From Saprospiraceae bacterium (GTDB lineage: Bacteria > Bacteroidota > Bacteroidia > Chitinophagales > Saprospiraceae), in NCBI GenBank assembly GCA_030729925.1, contig JANQWK010000006.1:1-62333 (forward strand): DNA of 62,333 nt. The letters are read 5' to 3'. Under the pieces are notes generated by a model. That model was not told the origin of the DNA. It saw nothing but the letters and a program-made list of their open reading frames with translations, and ran no database searches. A program made the translations under genes and the position numbers. The stretch's first letter is position 1; each line of letters opens with the position of its first letter. Shown here one piece after another: positions 54,271 through 62,333 of this stretch.

Positions 54271-55669
54271 CCAACAACAAGTTTAAGACCCGACCATTGG
54301 ATACCCGAAGTCCGGTGACCTCCCCTGCCGCATTGCGCTCAAATACGACCTCGCTGAACGACCCGTTTTCGGCTCTGAATTGGTCTTTGCCAATGGGTTC
54401 CATTTCGAAAGGCGCCTGTCGAAAATGGCGTGCCATGAGTTTGCCGTCCTGCACGGACAATTCGTACCAGGTTTCGAGTTCGGGACTCAGGTACCTGCCC
54501 GCAAAGGCTTGCAGGGCTTCCTCCGTGAGCGGATAAGGTTCTCGCACCGTCCGTGGTCGGGGCTCCGGCCGGGGCCGGGGAGCCAGTTGATCGCCAAGAT
54601 AATGCTCTGCCACCAGCTCGACCAGGCCGGGCAGTGGAATCTCCGGGTTGTTGTTTTTGACCATAATCCCCAGTCCGTGATCCGGAAAAACGTAGAGCAG
54701 GGAGCGAAAACCGGCACTGGATCCGCTGTGCGACCAGCTTTGCACCCCTCGGTACCGTTCCACTTCCAGACCAAAAGCATAATTCAGCGTATCCCCGTTG
54801 TTCAAAACGCCCCTTGTCGTCATTTGGCGGATCACTTCCGGTCCACCCAGGGCAGGCGTCAGGAGATTTTGTGTCCATTTCAGCATATCGGTCAGGGAAG
54901 CATACACTCCTCCCTGGCCTCGGATGGTACTGTTGTCATAAGCCTTTACATACCCACCATCGCCATTATTGTAGTAAGAATCCGCGGTATTGGGAAACAG
55001 TTCGCCCTGGTGATCCATGATAAAGGTATTGGTCATGCCCAGTCGGGCAAAAATATGTCCGCGCATCCAGGTCTCAAAGTGGGTTCCCCCCACCTTTTCG
55101 ATGATCTCGGCAAGCAGCGCATAGGCGGTATTGCAATACAAGTAGCGGTCCCCTGGCGGGAAATTGAGTTCCTGCTGCCGCTCCACCAAACGCAGCACAT
55201 CCTCCTGAAAAATGGCATCTCCCCCTCTGTTGCCGCGAATCGCTTCGGTGCCATAAATTTCGCGCAACCCGCTGGTGTGGTGGATCAGGTGCTGCACCTG
55301 GATCACCTGTCCGAAATCGGGGAGAAATGGCAGATAAGTTCGTATATCATCGGTGAGTTTCAGTCGTCCCTGCTGCACCAGTAGTGCGATTCCAAAATCC
55401 GTAATCTGTTTGGCGACCGAACCAATATCCGAAACCGTCTCCGGGGTAAACGGAATCCGGTGTTCGAGGTTCGCCATACCGTAGCCTTTGGCAAAAACCA
55501 CCATGCCGTCCTTGATCACCCCAACCGCACAGCCGGGTTTGTCGGGACTTGCCCAGGCATCATAGAATTGGTCAATTTTTCCCGCAAGGGAAATGTCCTG
55601 GGAAAAAAGCCCCGTAGAAAGGGAACATAAAGCCAGTGTGGCCAGCAAGCGGATGCGCAGCATAGTCAA
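54260..55669 (-). CDS. Exported serine hydrolase, class C beta-lactamase fold
   Basis: A 469-aa protein with signal peptide (MTMLRIRLLATLALCSLSTG). Motifs: SxxK as SVAK in DIGSVAKQITDF, YxN as YCN in YLYCNTAYALL, and HSG in SWSHSGSSAGFRSL, followed by a C-terminal beta domain of about 90 residues. It resembles D-aminopeptidase or penicillin-binding esterase families. A Met two codons in is an equally good start. Unlike the other three serine hydrolases here, it stands next to the D-aminoacylase-like gene, in convergent orientation. Confidence 0.88.
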   Translation of the reverse strand: MTMLRIRLLATLALCSLSTGLFSQDISLAGKIDQFYDAWASPDKPGCAVGVIKDGMVVFAKGYGMANLEHRIPFTPETVSDIGSVAKQITDFGIALLVQQGRLKLTDDIRTYLPFLPDFGQVIQVQHLIHHTSGLREIYGTEAIRGNRGGDAIFQEDVLRLVERQQELNFPPGDRYLYCNTAYALLAEIIEKVGGTHFETWMRGHIFARLGMTNTFIMDHQGELFPNTADSYYNNGDGGYVKAYDNSTIRGQGGVYASLTDMLKWTQNLLTPALGGPEVIRQMTTRGVLNNGDTLNYAFGLEVERYRGVQSWSHSGSSAGFRSLLYVFPDHGLGIMVKNNNPEIPLPGLVELVAEHYLGDQLAPRPRPEPRPRTVREPYPLTEEALQAFAGRYLSPELETWYELSVQDGKLMARHFRQAPFEMEPIGKDQFRAENGSFSEVVFERNAAGEVTGLRVSNGRVLNLLLVKS

Positions 55670-55920
55670 ATTGGTTTTTCATGAAAAAATGTCAGCTGAA
55701 AATACAAATTGTCGGCGATAGTTTTTGAACCAGGCTCCGGAATCTTTGTCAAAAAAGACAAAATGACGCATACAACCCTTTGGCACTTGGATTGCTCCTT
55801 TTGTCCGGTGTTAAGATTTTGTCAAAGTAGCGGCTGTGTGCATCAAGCCGGGCAAGGTGACTGTTACAACACAAGCTGCACAAGGTAGCAGAATTGGTTC
55901 ATCATAAAATGGAATATACA
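55670..55920 (+). other. Upstream region of htrA
   Basis: About 240 bp separating the divergent serine hydrolase and htrA genes. Apart from the sigma-54-type promoter, the stretch 55805-55905 would be the htrA mRNA leader of about 110 nt. No reading frame is supported. Confidence 0.4.
55781..55796 (+). promoter_or_regulatory. Sigma-54 (RpoN) type promoter of htrA
   Basis: TGGCAC, a 5-nt spacer TTGGA, then TTGCT matches the -24/-12 consensus TGGCAC-N5-TTGCW exactly, including the invariant GG and GC. The expected start of transcription is near 55807, about 110 bp before the htrA start. If real, expression needs RpoN and an enhancer-binding activator; neither gene is in this window. Confidence 0.6.
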
Positions 55921-57417
55921 ATGCGAAAACAAAACATCCAGACCGGAATCATCGCTTTTTTGGTCAGTGTGCTGACCTTCGCTGGTTTTCAGTATTTTAC
56001 GGGCAACAACCAGCAAACTGTTCGCATCGAACACCACAATGCCCTTCCCTCACAGTCTGCCAACTATGCGGGCACGACAGCTCCTTCCGGCAATAGTTAT
56101 CCGGATTTTACCGCTACCGCGGAAAAAGTAGTCAATGCAGTGGTGCACATCAAGTCCACTCAGACTATGGAAGCCAGCAACAGCCAAAGGGGGTTGCCGG
56201 ATCCGTTCCGCGATTTCTTTGACGATTTCTTTTCTCCCCGCTTTCGCGATCAGCAACCCATGACGCCAAGTCCGCAGGTGGGTACGGGATCCGGAGTGAT
56301 TATCAGCGACGATGGCTATATTGTGACCAACAACCACGTGATCGCCAATGCTTCCGATATTGAGGTGACGCTTCAGGACAACCGGAGCTTCAAGGCAAGT
56401 GTTATTGGGACGGATCCAACGACCGACCTTGCGTTGATCCGGATTAAGGCCGAACAATTACCCACCCTGGCTTTTGTCAATTCAGATGAGGTAAAGATCG
56501 GCGAATGGGTACTTGCCGTGGGCAACCCCTTTAGTTTGAACTCGACCGTAACGGCGGGGATTGTGAGTGCCAAGGCGCGCAATATCAATATCCTGCGCGA
56601 TCAGTATGCGGTGGAAAGCTTTATCCAGACCGATGCTGCCATCAACCCGGGTAACAGCGGCGGGGCACTGGTCAATACCAGTGGTGGCCTGATCGGCATC
56701 AATACGGCCATTGCAAGTCCTACCGGTTCTTACAGCGGCTATGGTTTTGCCGTACCCAGCAATATTGTCAACAAAGTCATCCAGGATCTCCTGGAATACG
56801 GCATCGTGCAAAGAGGAGTACTGGGGATCATGATCCGCTCGGTTGACGGCAATTTTGCCAAAGAGAAATCACTCAGCGTCAATGCAGGAGTATATGTGGA
56901 CAGCATCATGGAAAATAGCGCCGCCGGAGAGGCCGGTATTGCTTCCGGAGATGTGATTGTAGGGATTGATCAGCTTGCGGTTGACGGGACTTCCCGACTG
57001 CAAGAACTGGTAGCACGGCGCCGACCCGGCGACCGGATCAGCATTTTGGTCAACCGCAAGGGCAAAGAAAAAACGTTTGAGGTGACCCTCAAAAACCGTT
57101 CGGGCAATACGGCCGTGGTGACGCGCGACGAGAAGCCTTTGTTTGATGTACTCGGTGCAGAACTACAGCCGGTGGAAGCGGCAATCGCCGATAAGCTGGG
57201 CATTGAGGGAGGCGTTCGGATTACCCGCTTGTACCCCGGAAAACTCAAGCAGCAGACCCAGGTGCAGGAAGGTTTTATCATCACCAAAATAGATGGGACA
57301 AAGATAACAGGTGTCGAACAGGTGGCGGATATGCTGAAAGATAAAAAAGGTGGCGTCCTGATGGAAGGGGTTTACGAAGACCTTCCCGGCGCGTATTACT
57401 ACGGTTTCGGGTTGTAA
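55921..57417 (+). CDS. htrA: Periplasmic Do-like serine protease/chaperone HtrA
   Basis: A 498-aa DegP/HtrA-type protease that degrades or refolds damaged envelope proteins. An N-terminal membrane anchor or signal (QTGIIAFLVSVLTFAGF) precedes the trypsin-like domain: His in IVTNNHVIANASD, Asp in DPTTDLALIRI and Ser in INPGNSGGALVNTS. Two PDZ domains follow (about residues 290-390 and 405-498), with GVLGIMIRSVDG at the first. Starts 12 or 27 bp upstream are possible. A sigma-54-type promoter and a strong terminator frame it as a single-gene unit. Confidence 0.95.
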   Translation: MRKQNIQTGIIAFLVSVLTFAGFQYFTGNNQQTVRIEHHNALPSQSANYAGTTAPSGNSYPDFTATAEKVVNAVVHIKSTQTMEASNSQRGLPDPFRDFFDDFFSPRFRDQQPMTPSPQVGTGSGVIISDDGYIVTNNHVIANASDIEVTLQDNRSFKASVIGTDPTTDLALIRIKAEQLPTLAFVNSDEVKIGEWVLAVGNPFSLNSTVTAGIVSAKARNINILRDQYAVESFIQTDAAINPGNSGGALVNTSGGLIGINTAIASPTGSYSGYGFAVPSNIVNKVIQDLLEYGIVQRGVLGIMIRSVDGNFAKEKSLSVNAGVYVDSIMENSAAGEAGIASGDVIVGIDQLAVDGTSRLQELVARRRPGDRISILVNRKGKEKTFEVTLKNRSGNTAVVTRDEKPLFDVLGAELQPVEAAIADKLGIEGGVRITRLYPGKLKQQTQVQEGFIITKIDGTKITGVEQVADMLKDKKGGVLMEGVYEDLPGAYYYGFGL

Positions 57418-57437
57418 GCGGAACCATTTTTTTTGGG

Positions 57438-57474
57438 AAAGGCTTTTGGACGAAAAGTTCAAAAGCCTTTTTTT
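57438..57474 (+). terminator. Intrinsic terminator of htrA
   Basis: An 11-bp perfect stem (57438-57448 with 57460-57470), 11-nt loop, followed directly by TTTT. It lies 20 bp behind the htrA stop. Confidence 0.88.
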
Positions 57475-57534
57475 ATGGCTTAACCCCGGCTTTTCTTATC
57501 TTTCATCAGGAATTTACACCAAAAAAGATCATCC

Positions 57535-59034
57535 ATGAGAAAGCCGCTCTTGTACGCTGTATTTGTTGCTTGTTTGTTTCCTGCCATAGCATGGAGTCAG
57601 TCGGCCACTGCCGAAACGACCAAAGCCCCCGTTCCTGATCCACAGGTTTTTCGATCTACCCACACAGGGGTATTCAACGGAAAAACCCTGGACTACGAGG
57701 TCGTGGCCGGAGAGACCCGACTCCTCAACGATGCCGGTAAGCCCACCGGCAATATGTGGTCCACCGCTTATTTGGTCAAACCCAAAGATCCCCGGCAACC
57801 CCGGCCGGTGGTTTTTATTTTCAACGGTGGTCCGGGATCCGCTTCCGTGTGGTTGCACATGGGGCTTTTTGGTCCCAAATTGGTCAAAGTGGCCAGTGAT
57901 GCCGACGCCGATGACGGGGCAGCGCCTTATTCCATAGCCGATAATCCTGACTGTCTGCTGGATATCGCCGACCTTGTGTTTATTGATCCTATCGGCACCG
58001 GGTATAGTCAGGCCGTGGGAGAAGGAAAAAACGAAGACTTCTGGGGACTCGAAGAAGACGCCCACTCCATCGCGCGTTTTATGCGCCTGTGGGTGACCCA
58101 GCACCAACGCTGGAACGCCCCCAAATACATCGCCGGAGAAAGTTTTGGCACGACCCGTGCCGCTGCGCTGGTAAAAGCGCTGGAAGAAGATGGTCAGAAT
58201 ATGGCCATCAATGGCCTCATCCTCATTTCACAGGCCTTGGACTACACCGGATCTACTCCGGTGGACGACAACATCATCGCCTACATTACCTACCTGCCTA
58301 CGATGGCCGCTACGGCATGGTACCACAAAAAAGCGGGTCAGGGCAAAGCCCTCGAGGCCTTTATGGAGGAAGTTCGCGCCTTTGCCTACAAGACCTACAC
58401 CCCTGCCCTTTTCCAGGGGTACTACCTCGATCGAACCAGTTTTGACGAAGTCGCCAACCAACTTTCTGTCTTTTTGGGCTTGCCCGCATCCTACATCCGA
58501 CAATCCAATCTGCGGGTACTGCCTTCCCGCTTCAGAAAAGAACTGCTTCGCGATCAGGGGTTGACCCTGGGCAGTCTGGACAGCCGGTACACCACCACCG
58601 AGCCCGACCAGGTTTCCGATACCCCGGTGCTGGGTGACGCCGCCAGCAATGCCATTACCAGTGCTTACACCGCCGCCCTCTACCACTACCTCGGAACCGA
58701 TCTGAAAGTCGCCATGGACAGGCCCTACCTCACCTCCAACTCGGCTTTGTACCCCAAATGGAAATGGATGCAGGGTGGAGAACCTTCCTATGTCAACGTC
58801 AGCCGCCGGCTCAGCCACGTCATGCGCAGAAACACCCAGCTGAAAGTCATGGTTGCCAACGGCTATTACGACATGGTCACCCCGTTTTTTGATGCAGAAT
58901 TCACTTTTTCCCGGCACGGATTTGAAAAAGACCGCATTCAGATGGCGTATTACGAAGGCGGCCACATGATGTATGTACACGATGCCGACTTTCGCAAGCT
59001 CACGGCAGACATCCGATCGTTTTTACAGCCCTGA
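57535..59034 (+). CDS. Exported S10-family serine carboxypeptidase, copy 2
   Basis: A 499-aa secreted peptidase (signal MRKPLLYAVFVACLFPAIAW). S10 motifs: FNGGPGSASVWLHMG, nucleophile elbow AGESFGTTRAAALV, Asp in ANGYYDMVTPF and His in YEGGHMMYVHD. Same length and motif order as the copy at 35218-36720, but with clear divergence. Such enzymes trim C-terminal residues from peptides. It heads a three-gene run with a barrel protein (33 bp) and a CocE-type hydrolase (39 bp after that gene), suggesting joint use of peptides or esters. Confidence 0.94.
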   Translation: MRKPLLYAVFVACLFPAIAWSQSATAETTKAPVPDPQVFRSTHTGVFNGKTLDYEVVAGETRLLNDAGKPTGNMWSTAYLVKPKDPRQPRPVVFIFNGGPGSASVWLHMGLFGPKLVKVASDADADDGAAPYSIADNPDCLLDIADLVFIDPIGTGYSQAVGEGKNEDFWGLEEDAHSIARFMRLWVTQHQRWNAPKYIAGESFGTTRAAALVKALEEDGQNMAINGLILISQALDYTGSTPVDDNIIAYITYLPTMAATAWYHKKAGQGKALEAFMEEVRAFAYKTYTPALFQGYYLDRTSFDEVANQLSVFLGLPASYIRQSNLRVLPSRFRKELLRDQGLTLGSLDSRYTTTEPDQVSDTPVLGDAASNAITSAYTAALYHYLGTDLKVAMDRPYLTSNSALYPKWKWMQGGEPSYVNVSRRLSHVMRRNTQLKVMVANGYYDMVTPFFDAEFTFSRHGFEKDRIQMAYYEGGHMMYVHDADFRKLTADIRSFLQP

Positions 59035-59067
59035 CCCTGACTACCTTCACCGACTAAATCGAGCAGC

Positions 59068-60303
59068 ATGAACATACGCGTGTTATACCTACTGGGGTTA
59101 TTATTGTGTACGCTTACCGGGCACGCCCAGGACAAGCGCTACCAGGCGAGGGTGAGTCTTTCAGATGGCAGGGCCTTATCCGGCACCATCATCCATGGAG
59201 AAAAATACATCACCCCGGAACAATTCACCTTTTTCACCCAGGCTGGTGATACCCTCACGCTGACCCCGGAACAGGTCTATCAACTCGAAATCCGGGGAGA
59301 GATCAAAGAACGCTTTACCGGGAAACTGGCCAAAGTCGCTCCGCTCACAGACAACCTCGACCAACTCCCCGAATCCAGGAAGATCGTGGCTGAGGAAAAG
59401 TGGATTTTCATGAAAGCCCTGGTGCTGGGCGACAAAGCCAACCTCTACATTTATACCAACCCCTCGGGATACAACCATTACTTTATCAACAAAGGTGAGA
59501 TCTGGGACGAACTCGTGGCCTTCAAATACTACTGGGACGACACCCGCTACTGGGTCGCACGAGACTTCCGCTTCCGCAACCAGCTCCAGGGCTTTTTCTA
59601 CGATTGCTACAATGTCCGACTCGACGCCGCCCGTTCCAATTTCAAGGAAAGCGTCCTTAGCAAACTCTTCAAAGCCTACCACTACTGCGATGGCATGCGG
59701 GCAACTTACATAGCGGAAGATCCCAAAATACGACCTTATCTGGGCATCAAAACGGGCATAAGTTTTACCACCATGAAAACCGACGACGAGGCTCCGGAAG
59801 AAATCAGCAGCATCAATTTTGACTACGGCAGCAACCTGCTCCTGGGCATTTCGCTGAAACTCGTTTTGCCCAAACACCAGCGCCGCAACAGCATCATCCT
59901 GGAATGGTTTTCCAGTCCTTTTACCACCGCTTCTACCAGTACCCCCGACCGGGTACACCTGGCAGCCTACCAGCTCAATACCCTCTACCAACGCAGCTAC
60001 CAAATCGGAAAATGGAAACCCTATTTTACCACCGGTATGCGCTACTCGCGGGTCTTACAGGAAAAAGCATTTACGCCGCTGCTCGATCCAAGCATCGGGA
60101 AAGTGGGTCTTTTAGGCGGTATTGGATTGAATTTCAATCGCTTGGATGTTGATTTTCGCATAGAAACGAACGACTTTGCCATAGTTTTTACCGACAGGTT
60201 TTTCCCTTTCCAGCAATTCCAGACGCCCATGTCGCCCCAGTCCACCCTCTCGCTGCAGGTCAGTTATCATTTTCCATTGTATAAAGATTATGCGATAAAA
60301 TAA
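59068..60303 (+). CDS. Exported protein of unknown function with beta-barrel-like C terminus
   Basis: A 411-aa protein with signal peptide (MNIRVLYLLGLLLCTLTGHAQ). Residues 22-200 read as a globular domain (EEKWIFMKALVLGDKANLYI, DDTRYWVARDFRF). From about 230 to the end the chain looks like amphipathic strands of an outer-membrane barrel (PYLGIKTGISFTTMK, and LSLQVSYHFPLYKDYAIK at the end). No family recognised. The same layout is common among Bacteroidota envelope proteins of unknown role. Confidence 0.78.
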   Translation: MNIRVLYLLGLLLCTLTGHAQDKRYQARVSLSDGRALSGTIIHGEKYITPEQFTFFTQAGDTLTLTPEQVYQLEIRGEIKERFTGKLAKVAPLTDNLDQLPESRKIVAEEKWIFMKALVLGDKANLYIYTNPSGYNHYFINKGEIWDELVAFKYYWDDTRYWVARDFRFRNQLQGFFYDCYNVRLDAARSNFKESVLSKLFKAYHYCDGMRATYIAEDPKIRPYLGIKTGISFTTMKTDDEAPEEISSINFDYGSNLLLGISLKLVLPKHQRRNSIILEWFSSPFTTASTSTPDRVHLAAYQLNTLYQRSYQIGKWKPYFTTGMRYSRVLQEKAFTPLLDPSIGKVGLLGGIGLNFNRLDVDFRIETNDFAIVFTDRFFPFQQFQTPMSPQSTLSLQVSYHFPLYKDYAIK

Positions 60304-60342
60304 ACCATTTAAAATTTTCTAACGAATATGCATTACACCTCC

Positions 60343-62241
60343 ATGAAAAGATTATTACTCTTTATCCTGATTTTCTGTGTCGGACTTTCTTCCGCTGTTG
60401 CACAGGGTCGAACCCCGGAAGATATCGCTGCTTTTGTGCGGGCCAACTACACCAAACAGGAATTGTACATTGCGATGCGCGATGGCGTCAAGTTGTTTAC
60501 TTCCATCTACACCCCCAAAGATGCCGGGGCAGACAAAACCTATCCGATCATGCTCAACCGCACCTGTTACAGTGTAGGCCCCTACGGGGAAAATGCCTAC
60601 CGGGGCGGCAACCTGGGTCCTTCTGAAACGATGGTGCGCGAGAAATATATCTTTGTGTTTCAGGATGTCCGGGGCAGGTACATGAGCGAGGGCACCTGGA
60701 CCAATATGACGCCCCACATTCCCAACAAAACCAGCAAGGACCAGGTGGACGAAAGTTCGGATACCTGGGATACGATTGACTGGCTGACCAAAAATCTCCC
60801 CCACAACAATGGCCGCGTGGGGCAGTGGGGCATCTCCTATCCCGGATTTTATACCACGGCAGGTGCGGTAGAAGCCCACACCGCTTTGAAAGCATCCTCT
60901 CCTCAGGCGCCCATTGCGGATTTCTTCTTCGATGATTTTCACCACAATGGCGCTTATACCCTGGGATATTTCTGGAATACCCCCCTGTTTGGCATCCAGA
61001 AAACCGAACCGACCACGAAAGACTGGTTCGCTTTTTTTGACCGACCTACCCCCGATGGCTATGACTTTTTCATGGGACTCGGTTCGCTGAAGAATGCCTC
61101 GAAATATTACGGTCCCGAAAATTTTTTCTGGCAGGAACTGTCGTCCCATCCCAACTACGATGAGTTTTGGCAAAAGCGCAACATCCTCCAACACCTGAAA
61201 GATGTCAACCATGCAATTATGGTGGTCGGCGGATGGTTTGATGCCGAAGACCTCTACGGTCCACTCGAAACCTACAAAACCATCGAGCGCAACAACCCCA
61301 ATGCCTACAACACCATCGTGATGGGGCCCTTCGGACATGGCGATTGGGCCAGAGAAAGGGGACACCACATGCACCACCAGGTCTATTTTGGCGACAGCAT
61401 CGCTACTTTTTACCAAAAAGAGATCGAGGCGCGGTTTTTCAACCACTTTCTCAAAGGCGAGGGAGAAGGCCAACCTCAACTCCCGGAGGCCTATATGTTT
61501 AATACCGGAAAAAAGACCTGGGAACAGTTTGAAAGCTGGCCACCGCAGAACAGCAAACAAACTTCCCTCTATTTTCACGCCAATCAGCAACTTTCCAGCA
61601 CCCCGCCCACCAGCGAAGGCATGGTCGAGTTTGTGAGCGATCCGGCCAAACCCGTTCCTTATACCCAGGATATTCCAGGGTCATTCCAGATCACCCCGCG
61701 CAATTATATGTCTGAAGACCAACGCTTCGCAGCAAGCAGACCAGATGTACTGGTGTTTCAAACAGAACCCCTGGAAGCAGACATGACCCTCAGCGGGGAG
61801 ATCCTGGCCAAGTTGTTTGTGAGTACGACCGGCACAGATGCCGACTGGGTGGTCAAACTGATAGATGTGTATCCCGGGGATACCCCCAATGATGCTTACA
61901 CCCCCGGACATGTCGCACTGGGTGGCTATCAACAGATGGTCAGAAGCGAAATCATGCGGTCGCGGTTCCGCAACAGCTTCGAGACCCCCGAACCCATGGT
62001 TCCCAATAAGGTGACTCCTATTGACTTCCGCCTGCAGGATGTCAACCACACCTTCAAAAAAGGCCACCGGATCATGGTACAGGTGCAAAGCACCTGGTTC
62101 CCGCTGTTTGACCGCAACCCCCAGAAGTTTGTTCCGAATATTTTTGAAGCCGCCGATACCGACTTCGTGAAGGCAACCCACCGGGTGTTCATTTCGCCCG
62201 ATGCTCCTTCGCAATTGGTGGTTGACGTACTCGAACCCTGA
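60343..62241 (+). CDS. Exported CocE/NonD-family hydrolase
   Basis: A 632-aa alpha/beta hydrolase of the CocE/X-Pro dipeptidyl-peptidase group. Signal peptide MKRLLLFILIFCVGLSSAVAQ. The nucleophile Ser is in GQWGISYPGFYTTAGAVEAH, an Asp in GGWFDAEDLYG and a His in FGHGDWARERGHHMHH; the C-terminal third is the family's jelly-roll domain. Members cleave glutaryl-7-ACA, cocaine esters or amino-acid esters, so the natural substrate is unknown. The Met 15 bp upstream is the alternative start. Last gene of the S10-led run. Confidence 0.9.
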   Translation: MKRLLLFILIFCVGLSSAVAQGRTPEDIAAFVRANYTKQELYIAMRDGVKLFTSIYTPKDAGADKTYPIMLNRTCYSVGPYGENAYRGGNLGPSETMVREKYIFVFQDVRGRYMSEGTWTNMTPHIPNKTSKDQVDESSDTWDTIDWLTKNLPHNNGRVGQWGISYPGFYTTAGAVEAHTALKASSPQAPIADFFFDDFHHNGAYTLGYFWNTPLFGIQKTEPTTKDWFAFFDRPTPDGYDFFMGLGSLKNASKYYGPENFFWQELSSHPNYDEFWQKRNILQHLKDVNHAIMVVGGWFDAEDLYGPLETYKTIERNNPNAYNTIVMGPFGHGDWARERGHHMHHQVYFGDSIATFYQKEIEARFFNHFLKGEGEGQPQLPEAYMFNTGKKTWEQFESWPPQNSKQTSLYFHANQQLSSTPPTSEGMVEFVSDPAKPVPYTQDIPGSFQITPRNYMSEDQRFAASRPDVLVFQTEPLEADMTLSGEILAKLFVSTTGTDADWVVKLIDVYPGDTPNDAYTPGHVALGGYQQMVRSEIMRSRFRNSFETPEPMVPNKVTPIDFRLQDVNHTFKKGHRIMVQVQSTWFPLFDRNPQKFVPNIFEAADTDFVKATHRVFISPDAPSQLVVDVLEP

Positions 62242-62277
62242 CCCCGCTCTAACGCCAGCAAAAAAAAATAAAAAAAT

Positions 62278-62290
62278 CCCCAAAAGGGGG
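62278..62290 (-). terminator. Minus-strand terminator for a gene beyond the right edge
   Basis: A short CCCC/GGGG stem with AAAA loop is followed on the minus strand by ATTTTTTTATTTTTTTT, a strong T run. It would end a leftward gene whose last codons may lie in 62315-62333; too little sequence remains to name it. Confidence 0.5.
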
Positions 62291-62333
62291 TTACCTCTGG
62301 CAGGGTTCGTGGGATTAACAAACGGTCAGGTGG

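Noticed and set aside
60355-61590. Antisense frame of 411 codons opposite the CocE-type hydrolase
   Set aside because: Composition reflects the complementary strand of a real gene; no signal, domain or start context.

Overview
This 62.3-kb window looks like chromosomal DNA of a Bacteroidota bacterium, probably a marine or sludge-type Saprospiria (Lewinella/Haliscomenobacter-like). The phylum is inferred from type IX secretion (T9SS) C-terminal sorting domains, many secreted or lipoprotein hydrolases, beta-barrel outer-membrane proteins, TAnnTTTG promoter boxes and the absence of strong Shine-Dalgarno sites. The finer placement is a guess from protein style. Housekeeping markers (recG, rbfA, ssb, ppdK, htrA, ddl-like) show core chromosome. 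No rRNA, tRNA, CRISPR array or intact transposase was seen.

Layout. 1-6.4 kb: a gene-free AT-rich leader, a NarL-type regulator, a FadH-like dienoyl-CoA reductase and a secreted animal-type haem peroxidase carrying dockerin, cohesin-like and T9SS sorting modules. 6.7-16.1 kb: a giant outer-membrane protein, a fusion of two Ddl-like ATP-grasp regions to a membrane helix and three PASTA domains, and a T9SS-exported protein. 16.1-23.2 kb: SPOR protein, metal-dependent phosphodiesterase-like enzyme, small envelope proteins, rbfA, recG, an acyltransferase-like membrane protein and ssb. 23.7-32.4 kb: serine hydrolase plus asparaginase, a second serine hydrolase, a two-subunit molybdenum hydroxylase, an OmpA protein and an acetyltransferase. 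32.4-41.3 kb: ppdK, an S10 carboxypeptidase, a GH53 galactanase, a gene remnant, ridA with two FemAB-like proteins, and a Cys/His-repeat lipoprotein. 41.4-50.7 kb: amidohydrolase plus serine hydrolase, then a four-gene run (methyltransferase, permease, aldo-keto reductase-RidA fusion, SRPBCC protein) and an esterase. 50.7-51.7 kb: an AT-rich gene graveyard with a broken MNT/HEPN toxin-antitoxin pair. 51.7-62.3 kb: orphan PstS-like lipoprotein, D-aminoacylase-like enzyme, serine hydrolase, htrA behind a sigma-54-type promoter, a second S10 peptidase, a barrel protein and a CocE-type hydrolase.

Taken together, the accessory genes form a periplasmic or secreted toolkit for peptides, amides and amino-acid derivatives: four SxxK serine hydrolases, two S10 peptidases, CocE hydrolase, asparaginase, D-aminoacylase, imidazolonepropionase-like amidohydrolase, amino-acid permease and two RidA modules. 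The most unusual items are the Ddl/Ddl/TM/PASTA polyprotein, the AKR-RidA fusion whose RidA half lacks the usual arginine, the dockerin/cohesin-bearing peroxidase, a dispersed hairpin repeat present twice 35 kb apart, and the decayed toxin-antitoxin island.
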